Shown here: positions 1-7,644 of the stretch, piece after piece
How the letters are laid out: every line of letters starts with the position of its first letter
How positions within the stretch are numbered: the first letter of the stretch is position 1
Assembly: GCA_963210315.1 (NCBI GenBank)
Contig: OY723275.1
Span: 2,170,001-2,234,000, forward strand
Length of the DNA: 64,000 nucleotides
Direction: 5' to 3'
Source: Rhynchopus euleeides
Taxonomy: Eukaryota > Euglenozoa > Diplonemea > Diplonemida > Diplonemidae
The notes under the pieces: model-generated
What the model was told of the DNA's origin: nothing
The model's input: only the letters and a program-made list of their open reading frames with translations
Databases searched by the model: none
Translations under genes and position numbers: made by a program

Positions 1-357
1 TCAGGGCTGTTCCCCAGGGACACTTCGAAGAACGTGCGGTTCGCCATCAACTTCTTCACCCAGATCGAGCTCGGTATGACTGGCACTCTGTTTTGGCACA
101 CTCTTTGGCCTACCTCTCTCTCCTCCCCCACAACACACAACACCCACCCTGCAGGCGGGCTGACGGAAGAACTGCGGGAGTTCCTCAAGACGATGCCCAC
201 AGTGATGCCGCAGGTCGAGGAGAGCGACGACGACGACGACTCGGAGTCCGAGTCGAGCTCCTCGTCATCCTCGTCTGACTCCGACTCCTCCTCCTCCAGC
301 TCCTCTTCATCCTCAGGCTCCTCTTCTCAGCCGAAGAAGAGACGGCGAAAGAAATAG
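1..357 (+). CDS. CWC22: Pre-mRNA-splicing factor CWC22, 3' end (partial)
   Basis: This is the C-terminal end of CWC22, the spliceosome component that binds eIF4A3 and brings the exon-junction complex to pre-mRNA. The gene is cut by the window edge. Exons are 1-73 and 155-357, and the reading frame is open from base 1. The 81-base intron (74-154) starts GTATGACT and ends CCCTGCAG, and removing it restores the family motif: GLFPRD, then VRFAINFFTQIELG, then GLTEELREFL. This is the end of the MA3 domain, where the known CWC22 motif reads FPRDNPRNTRFAINFF and then GLGGLTDELRE (quoted from memory). After it comes an acidic run (EESDDDDD), about 35 residues that are almost all Ser and Asp, and a basic end (PKKRRRKK) before TAG. 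The tail is far shorter than the RS tail of animal CWC22. Identity is very likely; only the C-terminal part can be judged. Confidence 0.93.
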   Translation, partial: SGLFPRDTSKNVRFAINFFTQIELGMTGTLFWHTLWPTSLSSPTTHNTHPAGGLTEELREFLKTMPTVMPQVEESDDDDDSESESSSSSSSSDSDSSSSSSSSSSGSSSQPKKRRRKK

Positions 358-1224
358 ACACGGAGCGTGTGCCCCCCCCTCCCTCCCTCCCTCCCTCTCT
401 CAAGCGCAACCATACTTGCCGAGCGAGATGTCTTGACTGTATCGCGTACGACTCTAACCTAACCACCCCTTGCTCGGCATTGGCATTGGGGCCTTTTGTT
501 CATTCTGAGTGAACTTCTCTGTCACTCCAGCTTGCTGTGAAGTGTGTGCATGTGTCAGTGCAACCCTCCCCCCCCAGGGCCCCCAGGGGCTACTCCCCCC
601 GCCAGACATTGTTTGCAGAAGGTCGGCTGACCCCCCCTCACATGGGAGTGGTGGTGGTGGAGGCAGCACCCTTTGCCCAAAGCCCACCGGGGCATGGGCG
701 GGGGGGAAGCCAACAGTAGTGGTGGTGGTATCGGATGTGCAGTGTCTGGGAGATCATCACAGCGACGAGGGGGGGAGGGAGGGGGTGGGGAGTGAGGGCC
801 TTCGGCTCTGGCGTGTTGGTGGGAGAGTGCACGGTGGTGTGCATGATGGTGCACAGCCCGGGCGGGGGTGGGTCGCCTGGGGAGTAAAGGCGCTGTTCTG
901 TGTTTCGAGCGAGTTTTCCCCTGGACACCCCCCCCCCCCCCACCCACCCACCCCCACCCCACACCCTCTCGCTCACCCCCCAACATTCCCCGTCAATTAT
1001 TAGAAAGTCAATTCCCCTTTCTCGGGTGGAGAACACCCAAGGATGGGCAGTTGGATGACTGATTTTCCACAGCAACACGTATGCGGCAACACACAGCAGG
1101 GTCGTGACGTTTTTTGGTCAGCGCCGCCCCTTTGTTGGGGTGTGGGTGGGTGGAGGGGAGAGGGCACACCCACACCCACACCCACCCACACATCCCTCCC
1201 CTCACATCCCGGCCCAGCCGTTGG
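358..1224. other. Intergenic, no gene seen
   Basis: I see no supported gene here. The stretch is made of C-rich and G-rich runs and short CA/CCCA repeats (for example 930-970 and 1155-1195). The many overlapping open frames on both strands are low-complexity shadows. The last part (about 1160-1217) is pyrimidine-rich and ends in CAG just before the next gene, as expected for a trans-splice acceptor region. Confidence 0.6.
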
Positions 1225-1947
1225 ATGGCGACCCCCACGCGCCCTTCCTTTGCGAGCGCCCTGTCGCCGAGGTCGCCGCCGCAGTGGGGCAGCCCGAGGC
1301 ATGAGTCGCAGTTCCCCAGCAGCCCGCTGCAGCGCAGTGCCGCCAGGGCACGGCCTGCCAAGGTGTGGCGTGACGGCAGCCCGCCTCAGGCGCCTGGCTG
1401 CGAGCAGCTCAAGGTGAGCGGCAGCGATGTCGTGGCTGTGGCTGCCGGGGGCGATGCCGGTGTGTGGCGGGGTGTGCTCGGCACGCAGGAGGCGGGTGCG
1501 GCGCTGTTCCGCGCCTCGGAGGGCTGCTATGTGGGGCTTGCCACGGCCACGGTGTGCTGCCACACCGTGCCGTGCCTTGCTGCGGTGCCCCTGCCCCGCC
1601 GCCCCCCGCCAGGCACGGCGTGCCGTGCAGCCAGCCCGCGCCCCCTGCAGTGGGGTGTCGCTGTGTGCACCGATGGCACCGTGCAGCTGCTGGACTGCCG
1701 CACCCCGCATGCAACGTGCCCCCGGTTCACCCCAGCCGATAAGGTGGGTGTGTCCGTCAACGGGGACCGGTCCTTCTCCGTCAGCAGAAACGGCAGTTCT
1801 GTGTTCCGATCGGAGCCCGGCCTCGTGCCGGCATGCGCCCTCCACCCCTACGCCTGCCTCGAGGTGGGGGGTGAAGTGGGCGGTGCCAAAGCCTGCGTGA
1901 CCCTGCTGCAGTCCCCAGGGCCTGACCCGACACAGGGGGTGCGGTAG
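1225..1947 (+). CDS. SPRY (B30.2)-like domain protein, 240 aa
   Basis: The start is the first ATG after GGCCCAG (ends 1217) and gives a 240-residue protein. The frame is also open upstream, but through CA-repeat sequence without a convincing start. Residues 1-55 are Ser/Pro/Arg-rich and probably disordered. The rest fits a divergent SPRY fold: VSGSDVVAVAAGG, then YVGLATATV, WGVAVCTDGTVQLLD, and the late SPRY signature KVGVSVNGDRSFSVSRNG followed by LVPACALHPYACLEV (compare the family pattern GVxxDxxxGxxxFxxNG with LxPAVSL). SPRY domains bind protein partners, and nothing here says which. It lies between CWC22 and a glycosyltransferase, all on the same strand. It could also be an unrelated beta-sandwich. 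Confidence 0.6.
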   Translation: MATPTRPSFASALSPRSPPQWGSPRHESQFPSSPLQRSAARARPAKVWRDGSPPQAPGCEQLKVSGSDVVAVAAGGDAGVWRGVLGTQEAGAALFRASEGCYVGLATATVCCHTVPCLAAVPLPRRPPPGTACRAASPRPLQWGVAVCTDGTVQLLDCRTPHATCPRFTPADKVGVSVNGDRSFSVSRNGSSVFRSEPGLVPACALHPYACLEVGGEVGGAKACVTLLQSPGPDPTQGVR

Positions 1948-2166
1948 AGGGGTTGCGGGTTGGGGTTAGGCAGGTAGCCCTCTTCGTTTCTTGTGGTGTG
2001 TCAGTGTAGAATGTGACGGTGTTGTATAGGCGTTGTCTAGATTCACATCTTGCAAAGTTTTTCTGGGGCGGATGCTGTGTGTCCCGACTGGAGGATCCTT
2101 TCTCTTGCGCCTCACGGCAAGCCCACCCCCATGCGCCTGCGCGTGACACCCCCACCCCCCCTCCAA

Positions 2167-2820
2167 TGCTGAGAATAAGGCCAAGTCCCAAGTCCCGAGT
2201 CCCGAGCTCCAAATCCGTGGCTGGTCTTCACCCTTACAATAGCCCCTTTTCACTTGAGGTGGGGCCGGAAAAACTTTTTTGCAACCAACGAAACTCATCT
2301 CCCAGAGCAAAATGACCCCACCACAGTTCGGAGAATATCCGGAAATCCTAACTCGGAAATCCAATTTTGGTGTCCCTGGGGTCCGACCAGGACCCCAGGG
2401 ACCAAGGGGGCGACCCTCAGTGGGACCCACTCATGATCAAAGTCCTGGACCAGGTCAGGGCCTGGGTTGGAGCCCAGCTTGTGCAAGTAGGGTCAGGACC
2501 TGGGTCATGGCCCCGGGTCTGTCCTGATCAGGATCGAGGTCCTGGTCTGGTGGGTGACCTAGTCATGAGGTCCCGAGGGTCTGACTCGGTCAGTGTGACC
2601 ACTGGAGTCACCTCCAGCCTGGCAGCATCATTTCAGGGGTGATGGCAGGCGCCACAAGGCCGAAATGACCCCATCACGATCTGCACGGGCTCCAAACATG
2701 CAAATGAACCGGGTTTCCGGTCGCCTCACGCCACCCCCTCCCGTACCATGTCTCAAGTCCGACTGAGAATAACCAAGTCCCAAGTCCCAAGTCCCGGACC
2801 CCCAAACCTTATTCTCAGCA
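2167..2820. mobile_element. Candidate non-autonomous DNA transposon (MITE), 654 bp
   Basis: The ends are a perfect 14-base inverted repeat: TGCTGAGAATAAGG at 2167-2180 and its complement at 2807-2820. Just inside each end are short runs of the word AAGTCCC or AAGTCCCG. The interior has no coding sequence I trust. It carries a 41-base module (2662-2702) found again, inverted, inside the TA-flanked element at 23.3-24.4 kb. I see no clear target-site duplication, so the boundaries rest on the inverted repeat alone. The element ends about 170 bases before the start of the next gene. The rest of the gap (1948-2166 and 2821-2987) holds no gene. Confidence 0.5.
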
Positions 2821-2987
2821 GTGCCCCCCTCCCGCCCCTCCCGAGCAACGCACCACACCACCCCTCCCCAGCAGTTACACACCACACACCTGTGTGCGGA
2901 CACAATCGACTTTCTTCTCACACCCCCCCGGCCGCCACCTGCCTCTGCTGCTGCTGTTGGCGAGCCTCAACCCGCAGGCCGCTGCGG

Positions 2988-4610
2988 ATGGTTGCGACTC
3001 GCCATGTCGCGACCCTGCTGCTGACCTCGACGGTGTTAGCCGCGCTGCTCGGGACCTTCCGTGGGAATGGGGCACGCCCTGCCAGGCCAGGGGGGGAACG
3101 GGTCCCCAACCAGCCGCCCGACCCGTCGTATCTCGACTACATCCGTGTCATGAACAGCACACACTACGAGCACGACCCAACGCCGTGGAAGGTGATGGCC
3201 GACCGCATCACCGCCCTGGTGAAGGAGCGTGTGGGCGACACCCCCTACCCACTGGAAGCGCTGTGCAGCATACCGTACAACTGGGTGTGCGGGCGTGGCG
3301 TGTGCGTGCCTGGCAACCGCGCGGCAGAGTTTGTCGATGTCGGGGAGGACGGGCGGTTCTACCAGAAGGGGAGGGCGTGCGGTCCCCTCATATACCTCGA
3401 CCACATGCGGACGCCTGCGCGGAGCCTCTCCATCACACGTCTGGTGCTGCGCCACGCCAGCGAGATGAAGTTTCTGAATGACTATTGGGAGGCGATCTTC
3501 AACGGCGCAGCCTTCACAGACCTGCATGGGGTGGCGTCTGTTGTGGGTATGGTGACGAAGGCGGACCAGGATAATGCGGTGCAGTTTCCGCGGAACAACC
3601 TGTTCGTCAAGGCGATGTGCCTGCATGCGGCCTTTGCGATGTCGCACCAGGTTGACATGGTGTTCCTCGTCGACAACGACGCCTTCTTCACAGACGATGC
3701 GTTCCGCCTCCCTGTGGAAACACCCTTCCTGGCGTCGATGTTCCCCGATGACAAGCAGTGGTCCTTTGCCATGCAGGATGACATGCCGTTCGACGAGCCG
3801 TGTGCAGGGCTTTTTGCGATCCGCCGGACGAAATGGTCTGTCGACTTCCTGTCGGACTGGTGGAATGAGGCTGCGTCCATCGCACCCTCCCCCGTGTACA
3901 AAGGCTTCGAGAACCAGAGCCTCGGGTGCTGCTGGTTCCACCCCCACGACCAGATCTGCCTGAAACTGCTGCTGTACCGCAGGATGTCGGGGCACAATAA
4001 CTTCACAGCCTCCGCTGTGTGCCGCAGCGTCAACAAGGGCTGGCTGCCCACTGCCAGGTTTGCACGCGGGCAGCCCCCTGGCCTGCTGGAGGCAATGCAG
4101 CGCGCAGGGCGGTGGCCCGGTGTGGAGCAGAAGCTGCAGTGGCACGGCGAAGGCGGGAGTGATCTCGTCGTCAACGACGAGATATGGAAGCGCAATCTCG
4201 ACTGGAAGTACAACCAGTCGGTGACGCCCTTCGACGATGAGGGGCTCTCTCCCCTGGTGCCCCGGTTCGTGTCGCAGTTCTCGTGGCCCAACCTGCTGTG
4301 GATTCGGTGGAACGCCTCGATGAAGCTCCACACTGGGGCCTTCCACCACCAGCTGACGCCTTTCCCACACCGCAAGTCGCTTGTCTACCACACGGGGAGC
4401 AACCTCTTCAAATGCATCCGTGTCAAGGTGTCCTTTGGCACACACGGGAGGAACCCACCTCCCTGGGCACGGACGTACATCCCGATGAACACGACACACA
4501 CGCCCTCCTTCCGAGATGTGTCCAGGCAGAAGAAGTGCTTCACACCTGAGCTCATCCGCCTGATGAAGAAGAAGGGCAAGTTCATCAAAGGCAAGGGGAG
4601 GCGGCGATAG
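2988..4610 (+). CDS. GT34-like (GMA12/MNN10 family) glycosyltransferase, type II membrane protein
   Basis: This 540-residue protein probably adds sugars to glycoconjugates in the Golgi. The start is the first ATG after CCCGCAG (ends 2977), and it puts a hydrophobic signal anchor (about residues 7-24) at the N terminus. The catalytic part shows a DxD-type metal and nucleotide-sugar motif, FLVDNDAFF (Asp229 and Asp231). About 45 residues later comes AGLFAIRRTKWSVDFLSDWW, close to the GT34 pattern NAGxFLIRNxxWSLDFLDxW, then ENQSL and HPHDQICL in place of the usual W..DQ segment. Several NxS/T sites (NST, NQS, NFT, NAS, NTT) fit a lumenal protein. The C terminus is basic (KKKGKFIKGKGRRR). The family call is likely; the sugar and linkage cannot be read from the sequence. 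It neighbours FCY1 and a second glycosyltransferase-like gene. Confidence 0.75.
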   Translation: MVATRHVATLLLTSTVLAALLGTFRGNGARPARPGGERVPNQPPDPSYLDYIRVMNSTHYEHDPTPWKVMADRITALVKERVGDTPYPLEALCSIPYNWVCGRGVCVPGNRAAEFVDVGEDGRFYQKGRACGPLIYLDHMRTPARSLSITRLVLRHASEMKFLNDYWEAIFNGAAFTDLHGVASVVGMVTKADQDNAVQFPRNNLFVKAMCLHAAFAMSHQVDMVFLVDNDAFFTDDAFRLPVETPFLASMFPDDKQWSFAMQDDMPFDEPCAGLFAIRRTKWSVDFLSDWWNEAASIAPSPVYKGFENQSLGCCWFHPHDQICLKLLLYRRMSGHNNFTASAVCRSVNKGWLPTARFARGQPPGLLEAMQRAGRWPGVEQKLQWHGEGGSDLVVNDEIWKRNLDWKYNQSVTPFDDEGLSPLVPRFVSQFSWPNLLWIRWNASMKLHTGAFHHQLTPFPHRKSLVYHTGSNLFKCIRVKVSFGTHGRNPPPWARTYIPMNTTHTPSFRDVSRQKKCFTPELIRLMKKKGKFIKGKGRRR

Positions 4611-4901
4611 GGCCGAGGGATGGGGTGTAGCCGCCTGGTGGCGGGCACCAAGGGTGGGGGCATGTGTGGGTGCAGAGTAACGGGGCAGTGGGTGGGTGGG
4701 CGGGTGGGCGACAGCCCCACAGCCATCTGGCAGTGTGCTCGGCGTAGAGTTTAGACTTCAGCCCACCCCACCCCCACCCATCCGCACCCATCGTCCCCCC
4801 TCTCTCTCCGCCGTCCGGCGGGTATCCCCAATATTCCTGGATATTCGAGGGAGCTCTGCCACGGCAAGGTGCACAGGCTACACCACCCCGCACGTCGCAA
4901 C

Positions 4902-5342
4902 ATGGACGACCACTTTAAGGAGGCAGTGGCACAGGCACGCGAGGGTGCGGCGAAGGGCGGGCCGCCCATCGGATCTGTCATTGTGCACGAGGGCAAGGTG
5001 ATCGGGAAGGGGTACAACAAGAGCATCACAGGCAGCGCTATTCTGCACGCGGAGATGGACGCGTTTGAGAATGGGCGCCTGCAGCCCGCGTCGGTGTATA
5101 AAAACTCAACGCTGTACACAACTCTGTCGCCGTGTGCGATGTGCACGGGCACGATGCTGCTGTACGGCATCAAGCGTGTCGTCATCGGTGACAACACCAC
5201 ATACATGGGTGAAGAGGATTTGCTGCGCTCCCGCGGTGTCGAGGTTGTCGTGCTTCAAGACCCGGAATGTGTCGGCCTGATGCGCGACTACATCGCAGCG
5301 AAGCCCTCTTTCTGGAACGACATTATCGGGGAGGAGAGGTAG
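4902..5342 (+). CDS. FCY1: Cytosine deaminase (Fcy1 type)
   Basis: This cytosolic zinc enzyme deaminates cytosine to uracil in pyrimidine salvage. The protein is 146 residues, close to the yeast enzyme. The start is the first ATG after CACAG (ends 4876). The zinc site is complete: HAE at residues 49-51 (His ligand and catalytic Glu) and PCAMC at 77-81 (two Cys ligands). The spacing from the His to the first Cys is 29 residues, the same as in yeast Fcy1. Around it are LYTTLSPCAMCTGTMLLYGI, VVIGDN, and a C-terminal SRGVEVVVLQDPEC then a WNDIIGEE ending, all typical of Fcy1 and unlike tRNA adenosine deaminases or guanine deaminases. This type is known from fungi, bacteria and some protists; animals lack it. 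It is intronless, and codon use resembles its neighbours. Confidence 0.95.
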   Translation: MDDHFKEAVAQAREGAAKGGPPIGSVIVHEGKVIGKGYNKSITGSAILHAEMDAFENGRLQPASVYKNSTLYTTLSPCAMCTGTMLLYGIKRVVIGDNTTYMGEEDLLRSRGVEVVVLQDPECVGLMRDYIAAKPSFWNDIIGEER

Positions 5343-5755
5343 GGCCCCCCTGGCACCACCCTCTGGCAAGCCCCTCTCGCAAGCCACTGCAGCGCATCGG
5401 GGCGTGGCCAGCGCCCCGCTGTCTTCCTCCCTTCGCTTCTTTCATTCCGCATCTCTCCCCCCCCCCCCGCTTGCCCCCGTACACCCGTAATGACTACTAG
5501 AGCGATACACAACAAGCGGGCCGAGAGGCGTAACGTGCAAGGCTACGTGAACACACAGCCACCCACCACCACCACCGCCACCACTCTTCCCCTCTAGCCA
5601 TGCGCATGCCATATGGCAGTTCTGTGTCCTCTGTGCGTTGCCCAGCCTACACCACACCACCCGCAGGTGGATGCCCCACACCGGTGGCAGATCGGGGTGG
5701 CGATATCCCCCTGCTGTGTGGCGGCGGGCCAGCCGTGTTGTGAGGGTGGTCGCCG
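5343..5755. other. Intergenic, no gene seen
   Basis: No gene is supported. There is a C run at about 5456-5468 and a pyrimidine-rich stretch from about 5550 to 5690 with CCGCAG (ends 5666) and GGCAG (ends 5690). The second AG is the better acceptor for the next gene, because an out-of-frame ATG lies between the two at 5671. Confidence 0.5.
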
Positions 5756-7219
5756 ATGAAGCGGACCCTCATCATCGGTGTGGTGTGCGCAAATGCCGTC
5801 TACCTCGGGTGGTCGATGCACGGGTCGTACCCACAGCGTGTGCCCCGCTTTGCTGACGGCTCCGATGCTGACGAGGCTCTCGGCAACGCCACGTCCACAG
5901 ATACCTCGCCACAAGCCGCACTGCCCATAGTCGCATCCCAGCCGGATCCTGAGAGCTGGTGCCTCAATTATGGGATTGCGAATGAATCGCAGGGGCCGGA
6001 AGGCGTCTGCAGTATGGTGTATCAGCGCCTGGGGCTTGCGGATAATCTCACGGAAGGTGTGACGATGGTGGTGCCGTCGTATAAAGGGCTGAATACGATG
6101 CGGAACACCGTGGAGTCCTGGAAGGACAGCCACCTGCTGCGGCACCCCCTGCTGCGCGAGGTTGTGGTGCGGATGAACGGCTGCACCTGCAGCGACTACA
6201 CCGTCATGGCTCAGCTGTGGGAGCCGATGCGGCACCCGCCGTACAACATCTCTGTGCGCATACTCTGCGGCAAGACGAACTGGCTGTTTGCACGTGTGAT
6301 GCTTGCGCTGCTGCTGGAGGTCAGGACGGAGCTGTTTTTCCAGACGGAGGCAGACCGGCCGACGCTGCAGCGATCCGATGAGACCATCGAGGAGTACAGG
6401 AAGCGTGTGGCGGGCATCGTCACTGCTGCGAGCAGCACAGCGCTCAACAGGGAGACGCCCTATGTGCACATGCATCGGATGATCTTCTCGCAGCGCGACC
6501 TCAACATGTACAGGCGGTGGCAGGTGTCTGGTGGGGTGAAGCCCATCGAGCTGACACGCCCCCACCAGCAGCCCAACGACATTACGCAGTGCTGGCACCA
6601 CTGCGAGGACCGCATCGATGAGCTTCTCGTAGCGCGGGAGAACGGCACTGTGAAAGAGCTGGACGACAGGTGCATGGCACTGCAACGCTCGACGTCGCAC
6701 CGCACTGAGTGCGAGCGCAACTCCTGTCGTGAGCTGTCCCTGTGGCGTTCGAATGACACACGCGGAATGGGTGCCGGTTCGCAGGATGACAAGAAGCACC
6801 GGAACCTGATGTGCTACCCGTCGTTCCTCCGCCGTATGAACGAGACCCACCCTGAACTGGCAGAGTCTCCAAACGAGCACTGGTTCCTGAAGTACCGTGC
6901 GGTGAAGTGGCAGTTGGAACCGTTTCTCACTTGCTTCCGTTCCAGCCAGTGGGCGAATGCCCCTGCCATCTACAATACACACTTCTACTTCCACAGCGTT
7001 GCTGTTCGCATGTGCCACTCGCCACGGAAGATGTTCCAAGCTGGCCTCATCTTCAACAAGAAGAAGCGGTACTACAACCACTACGGGAAACGCATGGAGT
7101 ACTTCCTGCGGCAGTACCTCGCGGGCCACGTTGTTTGTCACACAGACGGGATCACGGAGCACATCGAACTCGAGTCCTACGAAGGTACACACGTTGGCCG
7201 CAGCAACGCTGGGCGGTAA
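5756..7219 (+). CDS. Membrane-anchored glycosyltransferase-like protein, 487 aa
   Basis: The protein has an N-terminal signal anchor (about residues 3-20, RTLIIGVVCANAVYLGW) and a long lumenal part with several NxS/T sites. Residues about 103-175 look like the start of a GT-A fold: VTMVVPSYKGLNTMRNTVES, then LREVVVRMNGCTC and ISVRILCGKTNWLFARVMLALL, with TELFFQTEADRP where a DxD-like motif might sit (EAD). The end (YFLRQYLAGHVVCHTDG then ITEHIELE) resembles the C-terminal DGLFxHxEL motif of several uncharacterised eukaryotic sugar transferases. I cannot assign a CAZy family. The middle is Cys- and Arg-rich. The start is the first in-frame ATG after GGCAG (ends 5690). With FCY1 between them, the two sugar-transferase-like genes form a small neighbourhood. 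Confidence 0.5.
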   Translation: MKRTLIIGVVCANAVYLGWSMHGSYPQRVPRFADGSDADEALGNATSTDTSPQAALPIVASQPDPESWCLNYGIANESQGPEGVCSMVYQRLGLADNLTEGVTMVVPSYKGLNTMRNTVESWKDSHLLRHPLLREVVVRMNGCTCSDYTVMAQLWEPMRHPPYNISVRILCGKTNWLFARVMLALLLEVRTELFFQTEADRPTLQRSDETIEEYRKRVAGIVTAASSTALNRETPYVHMHRMIFSQRDLNMYRRWQVSGGVKPIELTRPHQQPNDITQCWHHCEDRIDELLVARENGTVKELDDRCMALQRSTSHRTECERNSCRELSLWRSNDTRGMGAGSQDDKKHRNLMCYPSFLRRMNETHPELAESPNEHWFLKYRAVKWQLEPFLTCFRSSQWANAPAIYNTHFYFHSVAVRMCHSPRKMFQAGLIFNKKKRYYNHYGKRMEYFLRQYLAGHVVCHTDGITEHIELESYEGTHVGRSNAGR

Positions 7220-7644
7220 TGCCCCCTCCCCTCCCGTTGTGTTGACTTGCCCAACATTAAGACCCAGAAGGGTGTAGACGACAGCAGCAGGCGCAGGTGA
7301 TTCCTTATCCGCTCCTGATGAGTTGGTGCTTCCGCCGCCCAAAGAGCCTGCCACCCTCATGCGGGTACGGATCACATGTGACCCACGAGCACGGCCAAGC
7401 TAAGCAAAGAGCGCCCAGCTGTCGGAAGCCACATTCCCACCTCCTCCCCTGTTGCTATCGTTGTTCCCTGAAGCCACTTGCCACGCACAACCCTTTTTGG
7501 ACTGCCCCCCCTTGACACGATCCCTCCCTCCCCCTCCTCCTCACGACACCTGCCTAACGAGTGAAGGGATATCATTCTTGTGATTCCTTCGTCTATTTCA
7601 CCACCCTCCGCCTCACCACACCACACCTCCACACTGCAGGCACA
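7220..7644. other. Intergenic with strong pyrimidine tract
   Basis: No gene is seen. From about 7490 to 7639 the + strand is strongly pyrimidine-rich and ends CACACTGCAG at 7639, six bases before the Kelch-PDZ start. This is one of the clearest candidate trans-splice acceptors in the window. Confidence 0.55.

Noticed and set aside
3036..4499. Long minus-strand open frame opposite the GT34-like gene (487 codons)
   Set aside because: It mirrors a gene with clear family motifs. GC-rich coding sequence with G or C in third positions leaves few stops on the other strand. The product is His/Arg/Val-rich with no domain.
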